From the NCBI GenBank assembly GCA_016934055.1, contig JAFGTR010000016.1, forward strand, positions 1 through 64,000: 64,000 nt of DNA, given 5' to 3'. The position numbers were made by a program, and so were the translations under genes. The notes under the pieces are model-generated. The model was not told the DNA's origin. It did not search any database and saw nothing but the letters and a program-made list of their open reading frames with translations. Source of the DNA: Bacteroidales bacterium. GTDB lineage: Bacteria; Bacteroidota; Bacteroidia; Bacteroidales; UBA10428. This document shows positions 7,126 to 16,986 of the stretch, piece after piece (position 1 is the stretch's first letter; every line of letters starts with the position of its first letter).

Positions 7126-10032
7126 TTAAAATGAAGGTGTTCCTGTCTCTTCAATAGTCTCGTAATGATCAACGAGTCCGCCCAGGTCTATTATTATATA
7201 GTCGACCACGACTGCCGGGTCAAGAGCTTTAATCTTCAGGGTATGAAATCCGGGCTTTAATGAAGGAAAAGGAATCAGTCTCCCGGCTTTATTACTCAAC
7301 ACATTCTGCTTCCATTCTTCACTTCTGCCGTATGTCGTTAAATCGACTATTACCGGTGAGGAATCATCTATACATATGGCAAGGCGTAATTTATGACCGG
7401 TATTCAGAGGATGTACAGGCAGACAACTGATGATAACGGAACATGGAGCACTGCTTAAAGAACAGAAATCATATTCAAGTGCTGCAGCAGCAATATTTGT
7501 CTCCCGTTTTTCTGAATTATAATTGTCCGGAGCATATACCATAGAATGTCCGGTATGTCCCAATCCGTTAATCCTTTTCCAAGAACCGGGATCAGAACCG
7601 TTGATCCTGGAAAAGTTTTCTGCGAATATTGAAATCAGCCCGTTTGACTCTGCAAAATAATTTGTCTGTTCAAAGGTTTTATTTTCTGCTTTTATACCGA
7701 TACTTTTACTCTCACCTGAAGCCTTGATGGTTATGCTACCTGCAGCTTCAGCCCGGCCTTCAAGCTTAGGCCAGTCAACACTGATCCATATCCGTTTTTC
7801 CTTATTCCCGGGGATAGTATCCAGTGTGCCTTTTTTGTCAGAAAGGATTATCCAATTGTCCGAAGCTTTCGCATCCCATTGTATTTCAGCCTTTGACAGA
7901 AGATAAACATCAATATATCTTTTCTGTTGGCCGTAAGGTGTGAAAACCGGAAGTGTGGTGACCTTGTCAGCAGGCTGAAACAGGCATGAATCTTCATGAA
8001 CGTATCCTTCAGGCATACAAGCCCACAATTCCGGTCTGTAAGAAAAATCCAGGTTTAACTGCGGCCTCTGAAAAACACTCAGGTTACGCGGTGCACTGTT
8101 CATCATGCCCAACCATTTTCCGTTTGCCAAATCATTATTGTACCGTTCTGTTTCTTTCCGGATGTTTAAATAGGCTTCTTCAGCCCATACGGCATAATCA
8201 GAGGCACTTAATCTGTTCTGGTATCGGGCATAATATGAAGCCTTGTCAGCATATAAAAACTTCTTGTTCATGTATGAAGCACAAACAACGGGGTAATAAA
8301 CAAGCTGAAAATAAGCATCCTTCATGCCGGAATCAATCTGGTCCATAATTTTTTTTGCCTGTTTTTCAACGGAATCATAGGCATCAATCCGTTTTTGTGC
8401 TTCATCGCCATAAAAGAAGTGGTTATAGGCGGTACGATTTGTTTGTGTTGACGGTTCAGTCCTGCTCCATCCCATAAATTCAGGCCGGCGCTCAAAAGCC
8501 AGAATGTAATACTTCCATAACATTTGAGTAATGGAAGGGGAATGCCTGCCAAATATGCGTTTATGATACCCGGAAAAATGGGCATTAACATTTTCAGCTT
8601 CTGAAAATCTGCTTATGTCATAAGCCATATCCAGAAAGAGCTGCATATTGTATTCACAAGGCTTTATATCACCCACATTAACAATCCATATTGTCCTGTT
8701 ATCTGACAGATAAGCTTTTGTTAACTCCTCCCAAATCAACAACGGATGAGTGGTACTGAGCCATAAATAGTCGTGAGGCCGGCCCCAGTATGAAATATGG
8801 TAATACAATCCGCTTCCCCCTGTCCGGAATGATTCCTCAGCTTTGTTCAGCCTCCTGATGTAGCCATAGTTATCGTCAGTCCACATGAGGCAGATGTCCT
8901 CCGGTAATGACATGCCGTTATCGTAGATATCCAGGACTTCTTTGTAAGGTATGAAAACCTGCGGTACAGCTGTGACATCATCATCAATATGTTTCCGGAG
9001 AATTTGACGTTGATCTGTAATGATCTGTTCAAGAGCCAACTTTTGCGTATTAAGGTTCTCAAATCCTTCCATGCCGCTATCGTGTATACCACGCATACCC
9101 AGTGTATAAATTGCCTCATTGTCTTTTGCCTGACGAACCCTTTCTTCCCAATAACGGCATACATTCTCTTTATTTGTCCTGTAATTGAATTCGCCCAGTG
9201 AGTCTCTGTTCCATTCATCAACATTATTTCTCAGCATGGGCTCGGCATGAGAGCTGCCTATAACAATATTGTATTTCCGGGCCATTTCCACATTACGCGG
9301 ATAATGAAAAAAAGCTTTGGTGCAATCATGCATAGCAGGCCAAATGGTGTTGGCTCTCAGTCTCAGCAGCAATTCAAAGATCTTTTCATATGTTTTTGGC
9401 CCTATATCACCGGTTTCTGGTTCAAAGGTCTGTGAAGCCCAGGGATGTAAACCCCAATCCTCATCATTCAGAAAAATGCCCCTGTATTTAACAGAAGGTT
9501 CTGCTGATATGAGATCCTCACGGGAAATGACAAGGCTGTCTCTTTTTTCCGGCGATATGTCATTCCACCAGTACCAGGGCGAAACACCAATGATCCCGGA
9601 AAGATGGAATACACCGTAGGCAGTGCCCCTGTTATCACTGCCGGTAATAACCAGCGTCTCCCTGTCTGTGCCGGGATAGTGAATAAAGTTGTATGAAAAG
9701 ACCTCCCATTTATTTCTTATATTTTCAGTGACGATAACCCCTTCGACATTCAATTGACATATTATTTCACTTTTCAGAGTTCCAACAACAATTAACGGTT
9801 TATAGCCCTTATCAATCTTGTTAATCACAGGAGGTTTATAACCTGTGACACGTTCAATATCATCTGAAAGTATACCGGCTGAAAGGCTGATTATTTCATC
9901 TTCATGGTTGTCAATCAATATGGCTGGATTATTGCCCGGGGCGTAAAGGATAAAGCCGGGTATGTGGGCATTTAAAGAAACCAATGATAAAGAAGCCAGG
10001 CATAGTACCAGGATTCCAAGTTTTTGATTCAT
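7126..10032 (-). CDS. GH115 family alpha-glucuronidase
   Basis: The 968-residue secreted protein matches GH115, whose members remove D-glucuronate or 4-O-methyl-D-glucuronate from xylan side chains. Seen: a signal peptide (MNQKLGILVLCLASLSLVSLNA); an N-terminal domain with RGTAYGVFHLSGIIGVSPWYWWNDI; and a core with KYRGIFLNDEDWGLHPWA, LRLRANTIWPAMHDCTKAFF, HAEPMLRNN and TLGMRGIHDSGMEG, all characteristic of the family. A C-terminal beta-sandwich region (from about residue 800: ENFSRINGSDPGSWKRINGLGHTG) is also as expected. Full length. It lies between the CotH gene (convergent) and the acetylesterase-like gene. It is the main reason to expect glucuronate-decorated substrates for this locus. 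Confidence 0.92.
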   Translation of the reverse strand: MNQKLGILVLCLASLSLVSLNAHIPGFILYAPGNNPAILIDNHEDEIISLSAGILSDDIERVTGYKPPVINKIDKGYKPLIVVGTLKSEIICQLNVEGVIVTENIRNKWEVFSYNFIHYPGTDRETLVITGSDNRGTAYGVFHLSGIIGVSPWYWWNDISPEKRDSLVISREDLISAEPSVKYRGIFLNDEDWGLHPWASQTFEPETGDIGPKTYEKIFELLLRLRANTIWPAMHDCTKAFFHYPRNVEMARKYNIVIGSSHAEPMLRNNVDEWNRDSLGEFNYRTNKENVCRYWEERVRQAKDNEAIYTLGMRGIHDSGMEGFENLNTQKLALEQIITDQRQILRKHIDDDVTAVPQVFIPYKEVLDIYDNGMSLPEDICLMWTDDNYGYIRRLNKAEESFRTGGSGLYYHISYWGRPHDYLWLSTTHPLLIWEELTKAYLSDNRTIWIVNVGDIKPCEYNMQLFLDMAYDISRFSEAENVNAHFSGYHKRIFGRHSPSITQMLWKYYILAFERRPEFMGWSRTEPSTQTNRTAYNHFFYGDEAQKRIDAYDSVEKQAKKIMDQIDSGMKDAYFQLVYYPVVCASYMNKKFLYADKASYYARYQNRLSASDYAVWAEEAYLNIRKETERYNNDLANGKWLGMMNSAPRNLSVFQRPQLNLDFSYRPELWACMPEGYVHEDSCLFQPADKVTTLPVFTPYGQQKRYIDVYLLSKAEIQWDAKASDNWIILSDKKGTLDTIPGNKEKRIWISVDWPKLEGRAEAAGSITIKASGESKSIGIKAENKTFEQTNYFAESNGLISIFAENFSRINGSDPGSWKRINGLGHTGHSMVYAPDNYNSEKRETNIAAAALEYDFCSLSSAPCSVIISCLPVHPLNTGHKLRLAICIDDSSPVIVDLTTYGRSEEWKQNVLSNKAGRLIPFPSLKPGFHTLKIKALDPAVVVDYIIIDLGGLVDHYETIEETGTPSF

Positions 10033-10149
10033 ATTTATAAATATTTCATATTCTGAATAATAACTTCACAGAAAGCGGATAATGAATCATAGCTTTCCAA
10101 TAATGTGAATTATAAAAAATCTATCTGAAAGATATATTACTCATTAGAG

Positions 10150-10204
10150 GACACAGACAGGTCTTTTGGGCATCACTGGCAGGTCTTTGAGACACTGTCA
10201 GGTG
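10150..10204. repeat. ACAGACAGGTCTT / ACACTGTCAGG interspersed repeat, copy 2
   Basis: The gap between GH115 and the esterase gene carries ACACAGACAGGTCTTTTGGG, then ACTGGCAGGTCTTTGAGACACTGTCAGG. It is a three-unit member of the family also seen at 1682-1718 and 54540-54568. Confidence 0.7.
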
Positions 10205-10225
10205 TGTTTGTATTCTAAAAATCAT

Positions 10226-11659
10226 TCACCAGTTATCCGTTCTGAACGAGGAAACCGGAATACCTTCCGTACTGTATAGTTCACCAACAACAAAATCCTT
10301 AAAGGCATAGCGCACAGCTACCGGTTTTTTCACTTCCCTGCATGTGAGTATCACAGACTTTTTGCGTAAAATGCCAGTAGCCGGGTAAAAGATGCTATCC
10401 TGCCCGGCCATTTCAAAGTTTGTTAACTCTTTTCCGAATGTTGTAAGGCCATTAGGAATATTATCGAATGACAACTCCACCAGGGTGTCCTTAACAATCA
10501 TTTCTTTCAACACAGGGCTGGCATATCCTATGCCTTCAATATCATATGTTTTTGCCAGTGCCCAACAGGCCAGTCTTTCAGATCCTGTCTTTTTATCCGC
10601 AGGATGTATACAATATTCCTCTCCCAGATCCATCAGCACGGCCATCCCGCTATTGGGAATAACATCCATGGCTTTGAGCTGGGCTTCACGCAAATAGGCA
10701 GAATTCAGTTTTTCATAGTATTCTTCGCGTGGCTTATATAATTTATAATTGAAAGGCGCTATCTGGGCATAATAAAACGGAAAGTCTCCCTGTCCCCATT
10801 TATCGCGCCATTCCTTAACCATGGTTGAAAAGAGGCGTGTATATTCATCAGGATTCATATAGTTTGTCTCCCCCTGATACCATATGGCCCCCCTGATGGT
10901 AAAGCCGATAACCGGACTCAGCATACTGTTAAAAAGCGCCGTTGGTGTCCGGTTAGGCACCTTTAAGGAATCACCGGGCTTTGGTATGCCTACACCCAGG
11001 TATGGTTCGGATGTTTCGCTGCTCATCCAGGTTTCAATGCACGAACCACCATAACTGACATCAATCAGTCCAACAGGAACATCCAGGATTTCATTCAGAA
11101 GTCTCGCGTAGTAATAGGCCGTTGCACTAAAATCAACAACTGTTGCAGGTTCAGCCTGTAACCAGCTGCCTTCAAAATCATCCTGTATTTCAGCAGCAGA
11201 GCCACGGGGAACTGTGATAAAACGTATGTTGATATTTTTCGACTTCAGGATGGCCTGGTTTGAGCCGAGGACAGGTTGACCCAGATAACCCTTCATCGGC
11301 ATCTCCATATTTGACTGACCGGAGCATAACCATACTTCACCGATTAATACATTGCTGATTGTACGTTCATGACCATCTGATATTTTTATCTGGTAAGGGC
11401 CTCCGGCAACTGGTGTTTTAACCTTAATTTTCCATTTTCCGTCATTATCTGACCTTGTTTCGTATTGGAGGCCGTCCCATGAGGTTTTCAGCATCACCTT
11501 TGCACCTGCTTCAGCCCAACCCCAGATAGCAGCGTCAGTTTGCTGCTGTAAAACCATGTTGTCGGAGAATAATGAAGGCAATCTGATTTCTGCCTGAAGG
11601 TTTCCCATTGATAACCCGCCAAAGAAAAGAAAAACAAAAGTTTTCAAATATGTTTTCAT
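10226..11659 (-). CDS. Sialate O-acetylesterase family (SASA) protein
   Basis: The 477-residue secreted protein belongs to the SGNH-like SASA/DUF303 esterases, which remove acetyl groups from sialic acids or plant glycans. Seen: a signal peptide (MKTYLKTFVFLFFGGLSMGNLQAE), the nucleophile block LCSGQSNMEMPMKGY (Ser in GQSNM), YGGSCIETWMS, and a late His/Asp block YCIHPADKKTGSERLA. Domain order is N-terminal jelly-roll, esterase core, then a C-terminal beta domain. In a PUL with GH115 the likely role is deacetylating an acetylated hemicellulose or pectin so that the hydrolases can act. The substrate is inferred from context only. Confidence 0.88.
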   Translation of the reverse strand: MKTYLKTFVFLFFGGLSMGNLQAEIRLPSLFSDNMVLQQQTDAAIWGWAEAGAKVMLKTSWDGLQYETRSDNDGKWKIKVKTPVAGGPYQIKISDGHERTISNVLIGEVWLCSGQSNMEMPMKGYLGQPVLGSNQAILKSKNINIRFITVPRGSAAEIQDDFEGSWLQAEPATVVDFSATAYYYARLLNEILDVPVGLIDVSYGGSCIETWMSSETSEPYLGVGIPKPGDSLKVPNRTPTALFNSMLSPVIGFTIRGAIWYQGETNYMNPDEYTRLFSTMVKEWRDKWGQGDFPFYYAQIAPFNYKLYKPREEYYEKLNSAYLREAQLKAMDVIPNSGMAVLMDLGEEYCIHPADKKTGSERLACWALAKTYDIEGIGYASPVLKEMIVKDTLVELSFDNIPNGLTTFGKELTNFEMAGQDSIFYPATGILRKKSVILTCREVKKPVAVRYAFKDFVVGELYSTEGIPVSSFRTDNW

Positions 11660-12186
11660 AAAAAAAAGACTTATGTTAATATGTTAATGCAAGTTCAAAC
11701 ATGAAAAATTTACACCACCAAAATATGAAAGAATCTTTAACCATAAAAACACTAAAGCATAAAAAACATATAATATCATTCTACAGGCTGTAGAATAAAG
11801 GTTACTGACTTTCGTTTTTCACTCTTATATAACTACTTTATGATGTTAAAAATCTGTATTTTATTGGTTTTTGTATTTTCCAGCTCCATAGGAGCGAACT
11901 GTTTATAGCAAAGCAATGGTAATACATCAACCCAGCTTCGTAGAGACTGCCCCGACCGATAGGAGGGGAGCGATCTGTTTATAGCAATACCATTGCAATT
12001 CATCATAAATCCTTACGTCCCGCCATTTGGCGGGACGCGGGGAAGAGTAATCCAATGTGCTTCTTTTGCTACAAACAGTTGGCCCCTCCGGGGCCATAAA
12101 AATGCATCCATAATTCCAAATGTTTAAAAAGAACCTGTTATTCTTCCCGGGGCAATAATGCCCGCTGCTGAGAGACTTGTCACTTG
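11660..12186. repeat. Intergenic repeat cluster
   Basis: This gap of over 500 bp has no convincing gene. Its first 220 bases are AT-rich and may hold the promoter of the upstream-facing esterase gene. Between about 11885 and 12110 it carries two copies of GGAGCGA(A/T)CTGTTTATAGCAA (from about 11890 and 11966), a hairpin CGTCCCGCC-ATTT-GGCGGGACG (12016-12037) and GGCCCCTCCGGGGCC (12082-12096). A 7-bp repeat (CTTGTCA, about three copies) runs across the 3' end of the symporter gene around 12177-12198. An open frame across the cluster is judged spurious. Confidence 0.7.
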
Positions 12187-13683
12187 TCACTTGTCACTTC
12201 TTCGTCCCTTGTCTCTAATAATTGTTATCAAACATGCAACCAGAAATCCGGTAACAAATATGGTCGTCGTGCCAAAAACGATTATCAGATAGCTGTGCAA
12301 ATGTCCGCCGGGTATATTTTTTCCGAATATCAAAGGCCCGGCACTCAGCCATAGAATAACAAAAATACCGGCTATTATTCCGGCTATTGCCGCTGCCGCT
12401 TTCCTGATGCGTGAAAAGGCGGCCAGCAGGAATAATCCCAACATCCCGCCACTGAATATCGATGCCAGCTTCCACCAGGTATCGAGTGCGCTTTTCACGT
12501 TGATCATGGCAATGCCAATAAGAATACCCAGGGTGCTTATAACAAAGGAAGAGATATACAGAACTTTCATTGAACTCTTGTCAGTGGCTCCGGTATTGAA
12601 ATAGCGCTTATAATAATCGGTAAGAAATACGGTGGCTGAGCTGTTGAAACTGGTGGAAATCGTACTCATGCCTGCAGCAAAAACGGAAGCGATAAGCAAA
12701 CCTGACAAGCCGGCCGGCAGTTCATTTACGATAAAGTACGGAAAAACCCGGTCGCTTTTATCCATATCCAATAATTCAGCCGGCAGTGAAACTGCTCCCG
12801 AGTTATAAAATGCATATAATGCTGTCCCGATAAAAAAGAAAAGGAATGAAACCGGAATATAAAGCATTCCGCCGGAAAGTGCAGAGCGTCTGGCATCGGC
12901 ATCACTTTTTGAAGCCATATAACGTTGTACATAATTCTGGTCAATGCCAAAGTTTTGCAGATTTATGAAAACACCATAGACCAGTACGACCCAGAACGTA
13001 GATTCACTGAGTGATGAACCAAAACTGCCCAAACTGAATTTGTGATCAGCTTCAGCTATTGAAAACAGTTGTTCCGGTCCTTCGGGCATGTTCAACAATA
13101 AAAAGACTGCACATAACAATGCCCCTGCTATTAATATAATGCCTTGTATGGCATCTGTCCATACAACAGCCTGTAATCCTCCCAGCATAGAATAGATCAT
13201 GACAACGACTCCTGTAATAATGATAACGTGAGCAATTTTCCATCCAAAAACAGCATTCAGCAAAATGGCCAGAAGATAAAGTATTGTTCCCACTCTCATG
13301 AGCTGAGTCAGCAAATAGCAAACCGATACATAGATCCTTGCCCAGGAGCCAAAACGGTTTTCCAGAAAAGTATAAGCCGACGGGCTGTTAACCTTCCTGT
13401 ACAAGGGCACAAAAAACAGGGCGGCAATAACAGATGCAACAGGAATTGACAGGCTGAACACAAAAGCATTCCAATTTGTCTGATAAGCATTGCCGGGAAG
13501 CGCCAGGAAACTGATGCTGCTGACAAAGGTGGCGAAAATTGACATTGTCACCACCCAGCGGGGGATAGCTTTGTTGCCCAGAGTAAAAGCCCCGGGGGTT
13601 TTACTCTTTCGGTAAAATGTGCTTCCAAAAACAGTAATTCCGGCCATGTAGAAAATAAAAACAATAAGATCAGGAATTCTCAT
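12187..13683 (-). CDS. Sodium:solute symporter (SSS family)
   Basis: The 498-residue inner-membrane protein has about 13 hydrophobic helices and SSS-family sequence: IPDLIVFIFYMAGITVFGSTFYRK at the start, RWVVTMSIFATFVSSISFLALPG, a GGLQAVVWTDAIQGIILIAG motif, and SVFAAGMSTISTSFNSSATVFLTDYYKR. The family imports sugars, acids or amino acids with Na+. Neighbours suggest that it brings PUL products into the cytoplasm. Its stop codon lies within a short 7-bp tandem repeat, so the C-terminal tail may vary between strains. It is divergent from susC across the second operator pair. Confidence 0.9.
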   Translation of the reverse strand: MRIPDLIVFIFYMAGITVFGSTFYRKSKTPGAFTLGNKAIPRWVVTMSIFATFVSSISFLALPGNAYQTNWNAFVFSLSIPVASVIAALFFVPLYRKVNSPSAYTFLENRFGSWARIYVSVCYLLTQLMRVGTILYLLAILLNAVFGWKIAHVIIITGVVVMIYSMLGGLQAVVWTDAIQGIILIAGALLCAVFLLLNMPEGPEQLFSIAEADHKFSLGSFGSSLSESTFWVVLVYGVFINLQNFGIDQNYVQRYMASKSDADARRSALSGGMLYIPVSFLFFFIGTALYAFYNSGAVSLPAELLDMDKSDRVFPYFIVNELPAGLSGLLIASVFAAGMSTISTSFNSSATVFLTDYYKRYFNTGATDKSSMKVLYISSFVISTLGILIGIAMINVKSALDTWWKLASIFSGGMLGLFLLAAFSRIRKAAAAIAGIIAGIFVILWLSAGPLIFGKNIPGGHLHSYLIIVFGTTTIFVTGFLVACLITIIRDKGRRSDK

Positions 13684-13813
13684 GGCGGATTATGTTTTAT
13701 TGCTGGTAAATAATAAAAGCAGGCCGTTTAGAATAACAAGAAATATAGTAAAAAGCTGATTCAATATATTAAATCTTTTATGGATATTTACTTGCAAATC
13801 TATATGAAGAAGT

Positions 13814-13839
13814 TTAATATTGCAATATAAACGTTTACA
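13814..13839. promoter_or_regulatory. 26-bp conserved block with LacI-type operator
   Basis: The block ends in TATAAACGTTTACA (13826-13839) and begins TTAATATTGCAATAT. All 26 bases equal the reverse complement of 4053-4078. It lies in the divergent gap between the SSS symporter and susC. Confidence 0.75.
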
Positions 13840-13891
13840 TTTTTTTGATTTATTTATTTATTAATTATCTTATTTATTGATAGATAGAATA

Positions 13892-13905
13892 TGTAAACGA
13901 TTACA
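13892..13905. promoter_or_regulatory. LacI-type operator upstream of susC
   Basis: TGTAAACGATTACA is a 14-bp near-perfect palindrome ending 25 bp before the susC-type start codon, where a repressor or activator would control transcription or initiation directly. Its centre is 66 bp from that of 13826-13839, exactly the spacing of the pair at 3987-4066. Confidence 0.75.
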
Positions 13906-13930
13906 ATTAAAACTCAAAAAAACCTGACTC

Positions 13931-16900
13931 ATGAACAAACGACTGACATTATTATGCTTTTTTGTTTTTCTCGCTGCAGGAATTACAGCCCAGACAACCA
14001 TACAGGGTACTGTAACAGACGGCGAGGGAGTCCCTGTTCCCGGGGCCAATGTGCTGATAAAAGGAACCAATAACGGTACAGTAACCAATACAGAAGGTCA
14101 TTACAAACTGGATAATGTATCCCCGGATGATGTATTGGTATTTTCCTTTGTAGGCATGCTTACTGATGAAATTATTGTTGGTAATCGGACAGTAATTGAT
14201 GTAATACTTGCACAGGATATTCTGGATATCGAGGGGGTTGTGGTCATCGGATACGGCACTGTAATGAAAAGAGATTTAACAGGAGCAGTAAGTTCAGTTA
14301 AATCGGATGAGATTATTAAATCGCCTACTTTTAATCCACTGGAAGCCATACAGGGCAAAGTGTCGGGGGTAGATATCACACGAAGCTCCGGAGCTGCCGG
14401 TTCAGGCGTTGATATTGTCATCCGGGGCAACAGATCGCTTGGTGATCCTGATAATCCTGATGATTTTGAAAGGCTTAATGCCCCGTTATACGTGATCGAC
14501 GGCATTCTTGGAGGCAGTATTTCAGATTTGAATCCCAATGATATTGAATCCATTGAAGTTCTGAAAGATGCATCAACAACAGCCATATATGGCTATCAGG
14601 GAGCCAATGGTGTTATCATAATCACCACAAAGAAAGTTGAGGCAGGAAAAACCAAGGTTTCATACAACGGCTATTATGGTATTAACGGATTAACACCTTA
14701 TCCTGAGGGACGTCTCAGGCAGGATTATATTGATTTTCGCAGGGATGCTTACCGTTCAGTCGGCCAGTGGGAATCTCCCGATGATGATCCTGCCATATTT
14801 GGCAGTGAATGGGAAGCCATACAGGAAGATAAGTGGATTAACTGGACTGATCTGATGCTGGATAACGGTTCAATTCAAAGCCATCAGTTATCGGCAAGCG
14901 GCGGAAATGAAAAAACAACAACATACCTGTCATTGGGATATTTTAATGAAATTGGCCCCCTTAAAGATGAATTTTCGCGATACAATGCACGTCTCAACAT
15001 AAATCATAAGTTAAACAAGTGGATCAAAGCCGGTTTACATTCACAGGTGACCTACACTGATCAGAACAGACGTAAAGATGCCTTTGGCAAAGCCAACCAG
15101 GCCACACCATTAGGAACACCATACGATGAGAGCGGTGATATCGTTATTTATCCGATAGCAGGAAATACAGCCTTTTTAAGTCCTCTGACCGATTTTCGGG
15201 AAAATGCCGCTATTGATGATGATATTGCCACAAAGGTCTTTTCAAAAGCATTTGTGGAAATAACACCTGCTGAAGGGCTTACCTTCACATCCAATCTGGG
15301 CGCTAATTTGGATTTCAGAAGGCGGGGAATATTCAATGACTCTGCCTCTATGGCACAAATAAACACAAAATACAATGCCGCATCCATTTATAATGAGAAC
15401 TCCAGATATATAAACTGGGATAATATCCTGACCTATAACAAAGAATTTGGAAAACATGCCTTTACTGTTACCGCTCTCACCAGTTATACATGGGATGAAA
15501 GGGATTATGTCAATGCCAGCGGAACAGGTCAGCAGTTAACAAACCAGTTGTTTTATAAACTGGATGCCTCTGAAGTTCAATCTATGCAGGTCAATTCAGG
15601 ATATACGGCCAGTAAAACATTTTCATATGCAGGAAGGATCAATTACAGTTATGCCGGCCGGTATCTGTTAACGGCGACTTACCGCCGTGACGGTTCATCC
15701 AGGCTTGCCCCGGGTCATAAATGGGCTTCCTTCCCTTCAGTAGCTGCCGCATGGAGAGTTAGCGATGAACAATTCATGAAAAACCTGCAATGGCTGGCCA
15801 ACCTTAAATTAAGAGCCAGTTATGGTGTTGCCGGAATTTCGACCATCCCCCCCTATGGCACGCAAAGCACAATTGTTCCATCCAACAATATGTCATTCGG
15901 TGAAGTACCTGCACCGGCCTATTCTTATGGTGAGTTGCTTTCAAGCTATGAACTTGACTGGGAGAGATCAACCACCATTAATACAGGGCTTGATCTGGCC
16001 TTGTTCCGAAACCGGCTGAGTGTTGTTGTTGATTTTTATAATACCAAAAACAAAGGCAGTCTCTTCAAACGCCAACTTCCGGTATCTGCAGGAGGCATGG
16101 TTTCCGGGAATACAACCTTCAGTATCTGGCAGAACATAGGCAGAACACAAAACAGAGGTGTTGAAATTGAACTCAATTCCGTCAACGTTCATTCAAATAA
16201 TTTCAAATGGACAACATCGCTGACCTTTGCCCGCAACAAGGAAGAAATCACACAACTGATTACCGATGAAGATATAATAAGCACCACCAGCCCTGAAACC
16301 AATTCTCTTCTGATAGGGTATCCGATACAGTCATTCTACACCTATAAAAAAACAGGTATCTGGCAGATCGCTGATTCGGCAGAACTGGCGATATATACAG
16401 ATTTTGAACCGGGAGAGATCAGACTTGCCGATCTGAACAATGATTCTGTGATTGATGCAACAAACGACAGAACATATATCGGATCAAGAGTACCAGACTG
16501 GACCCTGGGCTTTCAAAACACCTTTAATTATAAATGCTTTGATTTGAGTGTTTATTTCCTGGCCAGGTGGGGACAAATGATTGAAAATGAATTGCTGGCC
16601 AGATACAATCCATCCGGAACCGGCAATGGACCGGCTTACATTGACTACTGGACGCCTGAAAATCCCACAAATGATTTTCCGCAACCCAGGCCAGGGATGA
16701 ACCTGAACGAATATACAGGATACCAGACACTTTATTTCGTAGATGGATCATACTTCAAAGTAAAAAACGTAACCCTTGGATTTACCCTGCCTCAAAAATT
16801 ATCTTCAAAGGTATTTATTGACAGGGCGAGGATATATGTAACAGCTTCGAATCTTTTGGTTATAACCAAAAGCCACCTTGTAAAATATTACGATCCTGAA

Positions 16901-16966
16901 AATAAAGGTTCAGAGAAATTCCCGATGAGCAAACAAATTGTATTCGGTATCAACGTGGATTTTTAA
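13931..16966 (+). CDS. SusC/RagA-type TonB-dependent outer-membrane transporter
   Basis: The 1011-residue protein imports oligosaccharides across the outer membrane together with its SusD partner. Seen: a signal peptide (MNKRLTLLCFFVFLAAGITAQ); a CarboxypepD-regulatory-like domain (TIQGTVTDGEGVPVPGANV, about residues 24-105); a TonB-like stretch (VVVIGYGTVMKRDLTGAVSSV); a plug with VDITRSSGAAGSGVDIVIRGNRS and ESIEVLKDASTTAIYGYQGANGV; and a long beta-barrel ending in FPMSKQIVFGINVDF with the terminal aromatic. Full length for the family. It begins just after a LacI-type operator and is followed 20 bp later by susD. Confidence 0.96.
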   Translation: MNKRLTLLCFFVFLAAGITAQTTIQGTVTDGEGVPVPGANVLIKGTNNGTVTNTEGHYKLDNVSPDDVLVFSFVGMLTDEIIVGNRTVIDVILAQDILDIEGVVVIGYGTVMKRDLTGAVSSVKSDEIIKSPTFNPLEAIQGKVSGVDITRSSGAAGSGVDIVIRGNRSLGDPDNPDDFERLNAPLYVIDGILGGSISDLNPNDIESIEVLKDASTTAIYGYQGANGVIIITTKKVEAGKTKVSYNGYYGINGLTPYPEGRLRQDYIDFRRDAYRSVGQWESPDDDPAIFGSEWEAIQEDKWINWTDLMLDNGSIQSHQLSASGGNEKTTTYLSLGYFNEIGPLKDEFSRYNARLNINHKLNKWIKAGLHSQVTYTDQNRRKDAFGKANQATPLGTPYDESGDIVIYPIAGNTAFLSPLTDFRENAAIDDDIATKVFSKAFVEITPAEGLTFTSNLGANLDFRRRGIFNDSASMAQINTKYNAASIYNENSRYINWDNILTYNKEFGKHAFTVTALTSYTWDERDYVNASGTGQQLTNQLFYKLDASEVQSMQVNSGYTASKTFSYAGRINYSYAGRYLLTATYRRDGSSRLAPGHKWASFPSVAAAWRVSDEQFMKNLQWLANLKLRASYGVAGISTIPPYGTQSTIVPSNNMSFGEVPAPAYSYGELLSSYELDWERSTTINTGLDLALFRNRLSVVVDFYNTKNKGSLFKRQLPVSAGGMVSGNTTFSIWQNIGRTQNRGVEIELNSVNVHSNNFKWTTSLTFARNKEEITQLITDEDIISTTSPETNSLLIGYPIQSFYTYKKTGIWQIADSAELAIYTDFEPGEIRLADLNNDSVIDATNDRTYIGSRVPDWTLGFQNTFNYKCFDLSVYFLARWGQMIENELLARYNPSGTGNGPAYIDYWTPENPTNDFPQPRPGMNLNEYTGYQTLYFVDGSYFKVKNVTLGFTLPQKLSSKVFIDRARIYVTASNLLVITKSHLVKYYDPENKGSEKFPMSKQIVFGINVDF

Positions 16967-16986
16967 ACTTTCAAAAACCTTAACAG

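Noticed and set aside
11927..12190. An 87-codon minus-strand open frame between the esterase and symporter genes
   Set aside because: It reads straight through the duplicated unit and the two palindromes of the intergenic repeat cluster and overlaps the symporter stop. The protein has no domain-like pattern.
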